Positions 1 to 11,023 of a DNA stretch of 64,000 bases are shown in pieces (the first letter of the stretch is position 1; each line of letters opens with the position of its first letter). The stretch comes from Haematococcus lacustris (Eukaryota > Chlorophyta > Chlorophyceae > Chlamydomonadales > Haematococcaceae). Location: the NCBI GenBank assembly GCA_030144725.1, contig JASKMD010000026.1, positions 8,646,100-8,710,099 of the forward strand, read 5' to 3'. Under the pieces are notes generated by a model. The model ran no database searches, was not told the DNA's origin, and worked only from the letters and a program-made list of their open reading frames with translations. A program made the position numbers and the translations under genes.

Positions 1-375
1 GTAAGCCTGTAAGCCTGTAAGGATGTAAGGATGTGCTCCGCTGTAAGGATGTGTTCCGTTGTAAGGCCTGTAAGGATGTGTTCCGCTGTTCCGTTCCGAT
101 GTGTACGCGCTGTTCCGATGCACGCGCTGTAAGCTGTCTCCGCTGATGACTCCGCTGATGACTCCGCTGAGGTCTCCCCTGCAGGTCTCAACAGTTAGCA
201 GCTAACCAGCAGCTAAGGACGCGTCAGCAAATGCAACGGCTGTCAAAGGACAGCGCACAGTGTGACAGCGGACAGTATAAGAAGGCTCCGTTTGCCACAG
301 AGTGCCATCTTAGTTGGAGCAGGCGTGGCGGCCTGCTCTGATTACCGCTCGGGCCCCAAGCTGCAACCGCGGGTT
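1..375. repeat. Outer repeat, inverted copy of 27165-27410
   Basis: Positions 1-170 are degenerate short tandem repeats around 'gtaaggatgt' and 'ctccgctgatga'. From about 165 to 365 the sequence matches the reverse complement of 27165-27360 (for example the shared block 'ggagcaggcgtggcggcctg'), so a second inverted pair lies outside the main inverted repeat. No gene is supported here. It is probably transposon-derived. Identity to a known element is not established. Confidence 0.6.
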
Positions 376-480
376 AAGGTAAGCCCCGCACTATAGCAGC
401 AGCCCCGCACTATAGCAGCAGCCCCGCACTATGGCAGCAGCCCCGCACTATAGCAGCAGCCCCGCACTATAGCAGCAGCA
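376..480. repeat. Tandem 19-bp repeat
   Basis: About five copies of a 19-bp unit, 'agccccgcactatagcagc', lie head to tail; one copy has 'atgg' for 'atag'. The array abuts the SINE-like element at 481. Confidence 0.85.
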
Positions 481-818
481 GCAAAAGCAGAAGCGATTAA
501 TAAACTTGCAGCAATAATGGAGCTTCCTTGTGGAGCAGTCCATCCCTACCCGAGCCCTAGAGCCATGGCTCACTCTAGGGCTCTTAGCTAGTTCACTGGT
601 GTTTGCCAGTGCAACGGGCTGATATCCTTTTAAGCGTTAAGCTGTTAGTTTTGGTGGTGTGCCCAGTGGTCGGGGGGTTTGCCCCCGGAACGTGCCATCG
701 ACTTGGGGTTTGTGTTCATCAAGGGTGCGACCGAGGATGCTTCAATATGATTGTAGCGGAGTGAGATTACCCACAGGCCAACATGTTGTTCCTTGTTGAA
801 TGAGTTTTGTTGGTCTGA
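481..818 (-). mobile_element. Short interspersed element, copy a
   Basis: Non-coding element with relatives at 19769-20220 (copy b) and about 26406-26740 (copy c). Shared landmarks are a hairpin near 553-585 (GAGCCCTAGAG paired with CTCTAGGGCTC), a block reading GGTCGCACCCTTGATG on the other strand, and a terminus of AATGAGTTTTGTTG. No ORF is seen. 819-1190 beyond it holds no gene I can support. Confidence 0.6.
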
Positions 819-2013
819 CTATAGAGTGTGTGACAGCTACAGTGGTGCAAGCAAACATAAAACCTGTGACGGAACACTTATGTATAAAACTTGTGGTATT
901 GTACTTCTGTATTATACCTGGGGTGGTTTACCTGTGATGGAATACCTGTATGATGGGTAACCTTTGCAGGATTTTGTTGAAAACTCAATTACAGGTCGCC
1001 GGGTCACTTTTTGACCAAAAGCTCTGCGGCGTTGGGACGTCCTTTCCAAGCGCTACATTGTGGGTGGAAGCGGCGGGGGTGTCGGTAAAGGGCCTTGTTT
1101 TTGGCGGGTGAGTGGCAGTGAGTGTGTGTAATATGCATGGGCTGATCAAGTTCAAACGCGACCGCGAATAGGGCCCAAGTTCAAACGCAACTGCCTGCAT
1201 GGGTTATTCAGTGCAAATATAACTGCACATGAAGTGGCAGCTTGGTGTCTCAACCTAGGATCGGGTGCGACATTACACAGGGAGCAACGATAGCTTGATG
1301 CTGGCACAATGGCCGTGACCAATTCATCCAATCCAACTTCAGCCATGTCGTTGTCAAACATCCAATCACTAGACGATGTATAGCCGGCCAAGCCAACGAC
1401 AATGTATGCTACAACTACATCATAATGCCAAATGCAGCGGAAAGTAATCAGCTAGAACCATGCAAGCTAGTCGAAAGAAATGTGGCTGGTGTGGCCGTGA
1501 CCTCTACACCCCTCAGAGGTATGTGGCCGCGCCATGGGTCCTATCCTACACGAGAGCTCTAGCAGTGGCAGGCAGCAATATTCGACACAAGACACGGCGG
1601 CATCTTGGTCCCCCGCAGATGCAGTACTATACTATTTAGGCTCTCATCCTGCCTGGGTGCACAGTTGACTGGCTCCCTTCCATCTTGCCTGCTGCTCGGC
1701 GCCTTCGTAGCCAGACGGTTGCTGCTGCTAGTCAACACCGCTCCTGCTGGCTGCAAGTCTTACTGTTACGGCTATGTGGCCATGCCAGGGACAGGACACT
1801 GCTGGTGGGGCTTGAGGAGTGCCAACAGCCCGTACACACAGCCATGCAGGACCATGACCTGCCATGGTGCCAGTTAACTGTGGCTTGCTGGTTCAATACC
1901 AAAGCTTACCATAGCCTAACAACTCCGGGGCTAGCAGAGCAATAGACAAGCACACCCTCAGGTGGCATGGGCCTGAAAGTTGCAGGCCCGTAGTGCCCCT
2001 TGGAGCCAGGCAC

Positions 2014-5000
2014 TCAGCCCTGCCATGGCAGGGGTTTGGCGGGCTTGCATGGCTCGGCCGGCTCCTTGTGGCAGGTGGGCGTTGGGCACTTGCAGATACA
2101 GTTGCAGGGCTCGAGGGGGGGGCAGATGAATTGAGGTGGCGGGGGAGGGGGGCAGGCGGGGTGGCGGGGGAGAGGGCTGCGAGCAACAGCATCATATGTA
2201 TGATATGAAGCAAAATAGAGCATGTGACGGAGGGAAGCATAGTGCATTGACACTGCCCATCCCTGCTCATCGGGGTTCAGGGGGTGCTATTGTGGATGTG
2301 ATGGATCTTGTGGCTGCCTCAAGCTAGAGTAGGCCATGGAAGTGCATTCAGGTGGTGGCAGTGCACATGTCAGCATGGCTGGCTCATGGTCGACATCACG
2401 AACTATTGAACGAGATGAGTGACAGCAGGGATGGCCTGCATTCTGTTGCAATGGCAGCACTGGTCAATGGCAAGGCTTGATCTAAGCTTGGCTCTCACCT
2501 CAGGCGGTGTGGGTGATGGAGCAGGACTGGGGCTTGGCGGGAAAGGGCTGGGGGGCAAAGGTGGTGCCGGGCTGGGTGGGAAGGGGCTGGGTGGTGCGGG
2601 GCGGGGCGGCTTGGGAGGGGCAGGGCTGGGTGGGGCGGGGCGGGGCGGCTTGGGAGGGGCAGGGCTGGGTGGAGCGGGGCTGGGGGGCTTGGGAGGTGCT
2701 GGGCTGGGTGGGGAGGGGCTGGGTGGGGCAGGGCTGGTAGGGGAGGGAGGGGCAGGGCTGGGTGGGGAGGGGTTTGGGGGCTTGGGAGGTGCTGGGCTGG
2801 GTGGGGAGGGGCTAGGTGGGGCAGGGCTGGTCGGGGAGGGAGGGGCAGGGCTGGGTGGGGCGGGGCTGGGCGGCTTGGGAGGTGCTGGGCTGGGTGGGGA
2901 GGGGCTGGGTGGGGCAGGGCTGGTAGGGGAGGGAGGGGCAGGGCTGGGTGGGGAGGGGCTGGGCGGCTTGGGAGGTGCTGGGCTGGGTGGGGAGGGGCTG
3001 GGTGGGGCAGGGCTGGTAGGGGAGGGAGGGGCAGGGCTGGGTGGGGAGGGGCTGGGCGGCTTGGGAGGTGCTGGGCTGGGTGGGGAGGGGCTGGGTGGGG
3101 CAGGGCTGGTAGGGGAGGGAGGGGCAGGGCTGGGTGGGGAGGGGCTGGGCGGCTTGGGTGGTGCTGGGCTGGGTGGGGAGGGGCTGGGTGGGGCAGGGCT
3201 GGTAGGGGAGGGAGGGGCAGGGCTGGGTGGTGAGGGGCTGGGGGGCTTGGGAGGTGCTGGGCTGGGTGGGGAGGGGCTGGGTGGGGCAGGGCTGGTCGGG
3301 GAGGGAGGGGCAGGGCTGGGTGGGGCGGGGCTGGGCGGCTTGGGAGGTGCTGGGCTGGGTGGGGAGGGGCTGGGTGGGGAAGGGCTGGTAGGGGAGGGAG
3401 GGGCAGGGCTGGGTGGGGCGGGGCTGGGCGGCTTGGGAGGTGCTGGGCTGGGTGGGGAGGGGCTGGGTGGGGCAGGGCTGGTAGGGGAGGGAGGGGCAGG
3501 GCTGGGTGGGGAGGGGCTGGGCGGCTTGGGAGGTGCTGGGCTGGGTGGGGAAGGGCTGGGTGGGGCAGGGCTGGTAGGGGAGGGAGGGGCAGGGCTGGGT
3601 GGGGAGGGGCTGGGCGGCTTGGGTGGTGCTGGGCTGGGTGGGGAGGGGCTGGGTGGGGCAGGGCTGGTAGGGGAGGGAGGGGCAGGGCTGGGTGGGGAGG
3701 GGCTGGGCGGCTTGGGAGGTGCTGGGCTGGGTGGGGAGGGGCTGGGTGGGGCAGGGCTGGTCGGGGAGGGAGGGGCAGGGCTGGGTGGGGCGGGGCTGGG
3801 CGGCTTGGGAGGTGCTGGGCTGGGTGGGGAGGGGCTGGGTGGGGCAGGGCTGGTAGGGGAGGGAGGGGCAGGGCTGGGTGGGGAGGGGCTGGGCGGCTTG
3901 GGAGGTGCTGGGCTGGGTGGGGAGGGGCTGGGTGGGGCAGGGCTGGTAGGGGAGGGAGGGGCAGGGCTGGGTGGGGAGGGGCTGGGCGGCTTGGGAGGTG
4001 CTGGGCTGGGTGGGGAGGGGCTGGGTGGGGAAGGGCTGGTAGGGGAGGGAGGGGCAGGGCTGGGTGGGGCGGGGCTGGGGGGCTTGGGAGGTGCTGGGCT
4101 GGGTGGGGAGGGGCTGGGTGGGGCAGGGCTGGTCGGGGAGGGAGGGGCAGGGCTGGGTGGGGCGGGGCTGGGGGGCTTGGGAGGGGCTGGGCTGGGTGGG
4201 GAGGGGCTGGGTGGGGCAGGGCTGGTAGGGGAGGGAGGGGCAGGGCTGGGTGGGGAGGGGCTGGGGGGCTTGGGAGGTGCTGGGCTGGGTGGGGCGGGGC
4301 TGGGGGGTGGAGACCTCTTGCAAGCGTCCGACACAGGAGGCTTGCCATTCACGGGTTGGATGCAGCCTGCCATGTACAAGGCAACACCGCTTTGTTGACT
4401 GATGACCCAACCATCAACCCATAACTTTACTGTGACAGGAATCTCAGCAAGTGGCTTGCAGCAGCTGTGAACTGGCACCAGGTCCCTGAGACCTGCCAGG
4501 CTAGTGACAACAGCTGTCACTCACACACCTCTAGTCCTGCAGGAGGCTGGCGGGCAACCTGGTGGGCTAACGCTGCAGAGACATGTGCACGTGGTGCATG
4601 GAGCACATGCACACATGGCACCACCACTGCCTACCACAGCCACAGCACTGTTGAGATCAGATTGGCAGGACAGCATCAGTCATGCTCCTGCTCGATTGGC
4701 TTACCGTCACAGACTTTGAAGCTCAGTGAGTTGCCTGCGGGCCACCAGGCAGGGACAAAACTAGGTTAACGCAGCAGTGAGGGCAGGGATAGGACATGGC
4801 ACAGGGAACATGTTCAAGCAAAGCATAGCCCTGGGCAATGCTGAAGCCAGCGCTCAGGCTACGGCTGTTAAGCAACAGGGCAGGGACGTGGCGGATGCAG
4901 GATGCAACACCCTCGGCGCTGTCATCAGGCGGGTCTGAACAATGTCCCTCAGACAAACTTTGTTGCTACATTGTGTTATTGTATTTCTGATCAGCGGCGC

Positions 5001-6175
5001 CATGTGAACAGTGGCCACCAGCGCAGAGCTTTTGTAATTGGGAAAGCCACCTCCCTAAACTGCCTGGACCCCTAGGGTGGCTCTTGACGAAAGAACCATT
5101 GCCAGAAACGACGGCAGGCACCGGCACTGTCGCATGGTATTAGCACTTTCACGCATGCAATGCGGGCAGCGGGCAGCTGGGTGTGCAAGTGGTGAGGGGA
5201 GACATCAGCACAGCACGGCGCTACCCACCATCATAGAAGCAGATTGTGTTGACGGGGATGGGCATGTCGTCAGGGCCGCATGCACCTGCCCCGCTGACAC
5301 ACCGGGTGTAGCCTGCAGAGTGTGGGCAGGCCGGAGTGCATGACAGTCTTGCCTTGGAAGCTAGGCCTGTAGGCCAGCCTTAAGCTCAGTGTGTGAGTGG
5401 TGTTCTACCACTGCCCAAAAACCTCAGACGCACAACAGTATCTGCTCTTCCTAGTGATGAGGGCAGTGGGTGGGTGGGTGGGTGCCGCCACTGCTGCCCA
5501 CCAAAGCACTTGTTGTTGTTTGGGTTGCCATTGTCAGTGCAGCCAGCTAACACGGTTTCACACACTAGGTCAGTCCCGCACTTGTTGTCGCTCCCTTGAG
5601 GACAGTTCACCTAGCAGCCAAACAGCGAGCAGCAGCAGCAGCAGCAGCAGGAGGCGCATTGCTGCAGCAGTGCGAACTGCCTAGGGGTGCGTGCTGAGGC
5701 TGTTGCCTCTGCAGCTCCTTGTGATCATGAAGATCAGGCCAGGCCGCTGCATGGGGTGAAGATGCGACAGTGGCATGGTGTGTGTGTAGCTTCAAAGGGT
5801 GCAGGTTAGGGGCTTGCAGCAGTGGCACCCTGCGACTTACCAGGTTGTCACCCAGGTTGTTGCCTGGGCAGGAGGAGGTTTCGCACAGCTGGTCCTCAAC
5901 ACAGCAGCGCGTTTCACCGTTGTCCACGTTGATGTATGGGTTGGTGCACTGTGAAGCAGCAGCAGCCAGGCAGCGAGAGTTGCATGATGTGTGGTGAGGC
6001 GCTCATAGGGAGAAGCGAAAGCTTTGCAGGCTCAATTAGGACGGTTGGCGTGCAAGGAGGCGGACTAGAAAGGGGCGGAGAAGTTGTCCTTCCGACTCGC
6101 CTTAGCGGAAACTCCAGAGGCTCCCAGGGCGACGAGCACAGCCAGGAGCAAGGCTGTCGCCGACCTGCGCAACAT
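2014..6175 (-). pseudogene. Secreted Cys-rich HRGP, left copy (frameshifted)
   Basis: Left paralogue of the gene at 21032-24895, with the same exon plan: 6101-6175 (signal peptide), 5841-5948, 5502-5610, 5229-5312, a poorly resolved middle, about 4705-4735, rod exon 2499-4492, last exon 2014-2176. The rod exon is 1994 nt against 1700 nt in the right copy, about 98 residues longer, with phase kept. The last exon is 163 nt against 162 nt. The extra C near 2155-2160 shifts the frame, so the Cys-rich tail is lost unless the base is a sequencing error. The TGTAA signal seen downstream of the right copy reads GGTAA here. I read this as a decaying or recently altered duplicate. Function as for the right copy: a predicted wall or extracellular-matrix glycoprotein. 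Confidence 0.7.
2541..4310 (-). repeat. Proline/serine rod minisatellite (93-bp modules)
   Basis: Inside the rod exon a roughly 93-bp (31-residue) module, built from SPxPP and PSP blocks with one PKPP and one SPTSP marker, is repeated about 17-19 times. The complementary strand is also open (glycine-rich), which is a composition artefact and not a gene. The module number differs between the two arms. Confidence 0.9.
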
Positions 6176-6762
6176 AGTTTGATGACTGGTCAGGGCTGAG
6201 GGCTGAGGCCGCGCCTGCGCACTGCGACTGGGGTCACGCGGCGGGAGAGCACCGCTGGACGCCGTCTACACTCACCGCATCTTTACAGTAGCGGCTCTGC
6301 AACTGGTTCGCACTGAGCTTCATTGTGGTATAAAGATGCGATGTGCAATGAGAGAGTGAGAGGGGCGCCGCTTCGCCGGTCTTGGAATAGGAGTCGCTCG
6401 CGCGCAGCTCAGCGTATAGCAATGAGCGCCAAAGCCCGTGCGTGTATGCGTAGCAATTAAAGCTCTAGGAAGGGGAGGGCGACCGAGCATCTTAAGCGGT
6501 GTAAGCCATCATGTTCCCGTACCTGAAGTCGGCAATGCCTAGTGCCAGATTAGCATCTTGAGGCAACTTGAGGCAACCTGGTTAGAGGTGTGTGAGGCGT
6601 CTGGTGTGATGCAAGTGCTGACCCTGGCTCCCCGGGTTTGCAGCAGCACTGGTCAGTGCTTCGCATGTGGTGCACATGATGGCAATGCATGAAGGGTAAG
6701 GCTGCTAAGGCCAAGCCCCCACCACAGCCAGGCAAGTGGCTGACAGGGACTGCAATGCATCG

Positions 6763-7165
6763 AGGGTGGTGAGGCTGCGCTGTCGATCGGCTAGGCAATG
6801 GAGCATGTGGATGAGCACCGCACCACCCGGGTCAGCTCAGCAGTGAATGGCCAGCAGCCCTGTGAGGAGGAGCTGAACAAACTCAGTGCCACCAGGCCTG
6901 CCACCAGTCCTTGAGGCCGGGATTCTTCCTGGCAGCCGCAACACCGGAAGTGCGTCAACAGGGCAGGTGCCAGCGCCGCGCCGCCTGGGCTGCTAACGGA
7001 TGAGCCGAGGATGAAGGCGGTGGCGGGCTGGCTGGGAGAGGGGAGGGTGGTGAGGCTGCGCTGTCGATCGGCAAGGCAATGGAGCTCCTGGGTGGAGAGC
7101 TCAGCCTGGTTGGTGCCTGGCACAGCCAGCTGCTGCACTCTTTTAGGCCGGGCTGCAAGCACCAG
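6763..7165. repeat. Mosaic of unknown-gene and Fanzor fragments
   Basis: Three short blocks. 6765-6797 and about 6940-7165 are reverse-complement copies of an exon-like segment at 15905-16135. Between them 6800-6910 (plus) is a Fanzor piece reading VDEHRTTRVSSAVNG and continuing to NKLSATRP before a stop. The first block repeats part of the second. None is likely to be expressed as a gene. Confidence 0.7.
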
Positions 7166-7186
7166 CTGTCATATATCAGCGTCAAA

Positions 7187-8275
7187 TCAGCTGGTGTTAT
7201 TTTCACGGGAAACCCAAATTGCTAGAAAATGCCACCGCCCGTCGCACTGCGCATCGCGTGATGGCTAAGAAGAAGCGGAAGGGTAGCGACAAGAAACATA
7301 AAGGTTCGTGTCCCCAGCCGTGACGTGAGCCCTAGACGTGAGTTACGCGCTGTGAGATAACCCGTCGCTCCTGTTGGTGCCATCGCAGTGTCTCGTTCCG
7401 CCCAAGGCAAGCAACGACAGGAACGTCGAGATGGCTGGACCACGCGTCGACGTCAGGTGTGGGTCCGTCCCCGCCTTATGTGCCCCCGCACTGTTTGTGT
7501 TGACCCCGCCTTTTGTCTTGGCCTGTCAAAATGGCAACCTCGCTTGGCTGCAGGTCATCAAGGTCCCCGAGGGCGCAGTGCTGCGCGGCTGCAAGAAGAC
7601 CAGGCGCAAGCTGAGGGAGCACCTCCGGCTACGGGCTGAGATCCACTCTCAGCTCCGCTTCATCGCTTCCTTGTTTGTATTGCGCATTTTTCTCACCTGC
7701 CTGGTGGGCTACCCTACCCCGGGATATGCCAGCGCCCCTCAGCCTCCAGCCGTGCAGCCTCCCCAACCCCCTGATGCTCCCCCCCTACCCCCACTCCCCC
7801 CACGGGCCCCTGCCCAGCCTGCCCAGCCTGCCAGCATGGAGTGTGACAATGACTCAGACTCCGAGTCAGACTGTGGCTCAGAGCCAGAGCCACAGTCTGA
7901 CTCGGAGTCGGAGTCAGAGTCAGTACCTGAGCCAGTCGCGCAACCCCCCCAAAGGCGCTGCAGCGCCCGCCTGGCAGCCATTGCTCCCGCAGCACCCACT
8001 GGCCTGCTGAGGCACAGTAATGAGGCACAGTGATTTGAGCTGTTATCAGCTTACAATCAGTGCATGTCTTGTCATGCCATCTCTACATCATAGCCCTCGG
8101 GTCAGGCAATATTGTAGGTGGTAGGCGGCTCATGTGCCATGTGCACTGGGTTTACTCCACACAGCCCAATAACACTGTTTGAGCCGGATCTAGTTAGTGG
8201 CTGCTAGTGGCTGATAGTGTATGCTAGTAGGTACTTCTGATCCGGCTCAAATGGAGGCCCTAGTGAGGGACAAGG
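7187..8275 (+). mobile_element. Fanzor-derived element F1 (N-terminal half only)
   Basis: Begins near 'ttattttcacgggaaaccc', which is shared with the element at 49.2 kb, and ends with the family's 3' signature: a long stem-loop at about 8178-8250 (GAGCCGGATC paired with GATCCGGCTC), then CCCTAGTGAGGG and GGACAAGG. The middle of the Fanzor gene (RuvC-I to RuvC-III) is deleted. The N-terminal exons run straight into the last codons and 3' UTR. The 5' boundary is approximate and no clear target-site duplication was found. Confidence 0.75.
7261..8033 (+). CDS. Fanzor N-terminal protein with NLS, spliced ORF of 196 aa
   Basis: Three exons with consistent phases: 7261-7303, 7389-7456 and 7554-8033 (stop TGA). 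The start ATG opens MAKKKRKGSDKKHK, a classical monobasic nuclear-localisation signal. Then come a basic stretch (TRRRQVIKVPEGAVLRG, RLRAEIHSQLRF), a proline-rich linker and a Ser/Asp/Glu-rich acidic run. The frame ends LLRHSNEAQ, where EAQ-stop is the normal Fanzor C-terminus. No RuvC motif is present, so it cannot cut DNA. If expressed it would be a nuclear protein with the Fanzor N-terminal region, possibly guide-RNA or DNA binding. That function is inference. The intact frame across two introns is what the sequence shows. Confidence 0.6.
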
Positions 8276-8280
8276 GGGCT

Positions 8281-10497
8281 GCCAGCCTGTGCTCACGACT
8301 GTGTGAGGTACGACCGGCTGCCCAAGGTCAGGCATCGGTTGCACCGGGCTGCAGAGTACCGGTGGCGTAGTGATGGTCGGGCCCGCAACCACCCATAGGT
8401 CCTCGTAGTTTGAAGAAGGGTTAAGGTTGAAGCTGTTAGTTTGAATGAAGTGCCCGGTGGTCTGGAAGGGAACGTGGGGTTTATGGCCATCAAGAATGCG
8501 ACCGAGGACAATGCCTACCCCAATCTGTGTGTCTGTGTCAAACACAAACTCACGCATCTCAGCTATGCCCCTGCTCCTGCCCCTCCTGCCCCTATGCTCC
8601 TGCCCCTATGTGGGGGAGCCCCACCGCATGAGCCGCTGCTGCTGCTGCACTTGGGCGGCTGCTGGGTGCTGCTGCTGCTGGCAGCTGGAGGTGGGGCTGG
8701 AGGAGGGGGAAGGGGGCGCGTGTAGTGCACGCACACGCTGACACCATCTGTGTCTACCAACCTCTCGAAATGAAACTCCTTGTTGCGAAGCTTGTTTGTG
8801 TTGAACCACCTGGCCCAGTGATGGCTCAGTGCTGGCTCTGAGGTGAATGCTACCCGGGGTTCCTTGGTCAGGCCCAGCTGCTTGCACACCCCATGCAGCA
8901 CCCTGCTGTCCACCTTGATGAAGTGCACCCCCACCCTGGCCATGGGGGTGAGGGTGAAGGGGGTTGGGCAGGTCAGGGTCCGGGGACCAACCCCACGCCC
9001 CTTGCCGCGCTTTGGCTGCCCTGGCACAGGGGGTGTGTGGGGCTGCTGCCACCGCTCTAGCCACCGGCACACATGCACTGCATGGCGCATGCGGCAGGGC
9101 AGGGGCAGGGTGTCCTGCAGGGAGCCTTCCTTCTTCATGCCCAGGAGGCGGCGGTGCTTGTTTGCCTCCTCTATCAGGTCCGCCACATGGCCCTTGTCCA
9201 GGGTGGCGGCCTTCAGCTCCGAGCTGTGGGCGTTGATGCCATACCCACACGCCATCCTGATGAACAGCTGCGCCTCCTCCCCGCTCCAGCCTAGCTTGGC
9301 TCTGGCTGCCTTGGCGTACAGCTTGACAATGCGCTCTGCAGGTCAGGTCAGGTCAGGTCAGGTCAGGTCAGGTCAGGTCAGGTCAGGTCAGGTCAGGTCA
9401 GGTCAGGTCAGGTCAGGTCAGGTCAGGTCAGGTCAGGTCAGGTCAGGTCAGGTCAGGTCAGGTCAGGTCAGGTCAGGTCAGGTCAGGTCAGGTCAGGTCA
9501 GGTCAGGTCAGGTCAGGTCAGGTCAGGTCAGGTCAGGTCAGGTCAGGTCAGGTCAGGTCAGGTCAGGTCAGGTCAGGTCAGGTCAGGTCAGGTCAGGTCA
9601 GGTCAGGTCAGGTCAGGTCAGGTCAGGTCAGGTCAGGTCAGGTCAGGTCAGGTCAGGTCAGGTCAGGTCAGGTCAGGTCAGGTCAGGTCAGGTCAGGTCA
9701 GGTCAGGTCCAGGTCAGGTCAGGTCCAGGTCAGGTCAGGTATGAGGTCAGGTATAAGGTCAGGTATAAGGTCAGGTATAAGGTCAGGTATAAGGTCAGGT
9801 CAGGTATAAGGTCAGGTCAGGTATAAGGTCAGGTCAGGTATAAGGTCAGGTATAAGGTCAGGTCCAGGTCCAGGTCCAGGTCCAGGTCCAGGTCTAGTCA
9901 CCATCATTACTTGCCTGGGTTGGAGTAGTGCTGCTGCATGGCCACTGCCAGCTGCATGGAGTGTGCGTCGATGGTGTTGGCGTCACCCGCCAGGTAGATG
10001 CTGCCTAGCTCCTGCAGCTTGGCCACCAGCGCCTGGTTGCTGGGGTCCTCAAAGGCTAGCATGAGCATGGGGTTGCGGTTGCGCACATGGCGCCGCTGCA
10101 GCTGGTGGTAGCAAGTCTTGAAGTTTGGGTTGGCGAAGAACTTGCAGAAGTCCTTGAGCTGCCTCAGCATCAGGGGGTCCTCGCAATCAAGGGGCAAGGG
10201 CGGGCCAGTGGGTGGTGCGGGAGCAACGGCTGCCAGGCGGGCGCTGCAGCGCCTTTGGGGGGGTTGCGCGACTGTCTCAGATTCTGACTCTGACTCTGAC
10301 TCCGAGTCAGACTGTGGCTATGGCTCTGAGCCACAGTCTGACTCGGAGTCTGAGTCATTGTCACACTCCATGCTGGCAGACTGGGCAGGCTGGGCAGGCT
10401 GGGCAGGGGCCCGTGGGGGGAGTGGGGGTAGGGGGGGAGCATCAGGGGGTTGGGGAGGCTGCACGGCTGGAGGCTGAGGGGCGCTGGCATGGTTGAG
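8281..10497 (-). pseudogene. Fanzor-derived element F2 (N-terminal and middle region)
   Basis: Read on the minus strand: proline-rich and acidic exon (10497-9915), intron 9914-9336 with a GC donor (G|GCAAGT) and a huge pentamer array, then exon 9335 to about 8500. Recognisable segments are MPLDCEDPLMLRQLKDF, ERIVKLYAKAARAKLGWSG, CRMRHAVHVCRWLERW and DTDGVSVCVHYTRP. The acidic region carries an in-frame stop near 10317. At RuvC-I the text TQIGVGI is followed by VLGR instead of the expected DPG. From about 8510 down to 8410 the DNA matches the SINE-like family (a/b/c), so the gene is fused to foreign sequence exactly at the catalytic aspartate. Non-functional. Confidence 0.75.
9340..9709. repeat. 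Pentanucleotide satellite (AGGTC)n, about 74 units
   Basis: About 370 bp of almost perfect AGGTC lies inside the F2 intron and decays into 'aggtataaggtc' and 'aggtcc' variants up to about 9893. On the transcribed strand it is (TGACC)n or (GACCT)n. The equivalent intron of element F5 holds a hexameric relative. Confidence 0.97.
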
Positions 10498-10499
10498 GG

Positions 10500-10894
10500 C
10501 CGGACGGGCCGGCCGCAAACAGCTTTTTAGGCAAAGTCCACCGCACATGTTATGAGATAGGAGGGTTCGGAGCTGGAGATTGTGATTGCGGGGTATTACT
10601 AACATTCACAGCTTTGCGGGAGCTAGGAAGCCGAGCTACCCAGTACAACCGACTGAACGGACCTGGCTAGCGAGAGAGATGGGCCCCGGCCTTAGACTTA
10701 ATACGTATGTCTGTAGCTACCTACAGCGACCTTGTTGCGTGGACACAACTTTAGGCCCAAACAACCATGTTCAGCTCGCGGGCCTGCGCTTCACCGCCGC
10801 TGACTTTTCTAGCACGCTGAAGCTAGCGGTGCAACCGCGGTAGCAAATGGTGTTGTGAGTGTGGAGAACAGCATGGTACCCAATTTTCCCCTTG
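10500..10894. other. No gene recognised
   Basis: Unique-looking sequence without an ORF, splice pattern or repeat I can interpret. Confidence 0.5.
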
Positions 10895-11023
10895 CTTGTC
10901 TAGCCTGACTCCCAGCCAGCCCGCCACGGCCTTCATCCTCGGCTCATCCGTTAGCAGCCCAGGCGGCGCGGCGCTGGCACCTGCCCTGTTGACGCACTTC
11001 CGGTGTTGCGGTTGCCAGGAAGA
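10895..11023 (+). repeat. Copy of the 16-kb exon-like segment
   Basis: Matches 16025-16135 nearly exactly ('ttcatcctcggctcatccgt' and onward) and the minus strand of 6940-7030. It is one of three copies of the same gene fragment. 11024-11420 downstream holds nothing I recognise. Confidence 0.8.

Larger units (their letters stand above)
1191..6762. repeat. Left arm of large inverted repeat
   Basis: This 5.57-kb arm is the reverse complement of 20445-25717 with few differences. Left and right diverge abruptly at both ends: outer breakpoint 1190/25718, inner breakpoint 6763/20444. The arms differ mainly by 294 nt in the proline-rod exon, one CAG unit in an intron and a single C in the last HRGP exon. 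The inner end (about 6690-6762) is the first part of a Fanzor RuvC-III segment whose continuation survives only beside the right arm. Confidence 0.95.

Noticed and set aside
2419..4398. Long plus-strand Gly/Leu-rich ORF (659 codons) and the other long frames over the rod
   Set aside because: They are complementary or shifted readings of the proline-rod minisatellite. The minus-strand proline/serine frame has splice sites in phase, a signal peptide and a Cys-rich tail.
5626..5651. Coding poly-Ala or poly-Ser tract in the HRGP gene
   Set aside because: The CAG run lies in the intron just upstream of exon 5502-5610, and its length differs by one unit between the arms.
7714..8028. Minus-strand ORFs rich in Ser/Asp opposite the Fanzor acidic region
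   Set aside because: They mirror palindromic GACTC/GAGTC-type codon runs and have no start, splice or homologous support.
9340..9709. CRISPR array or telomere-like repeat
   Set aside because: No spacers. It is a pure pentamer inside an intron, and the unit differs from the algal telomere repeat.
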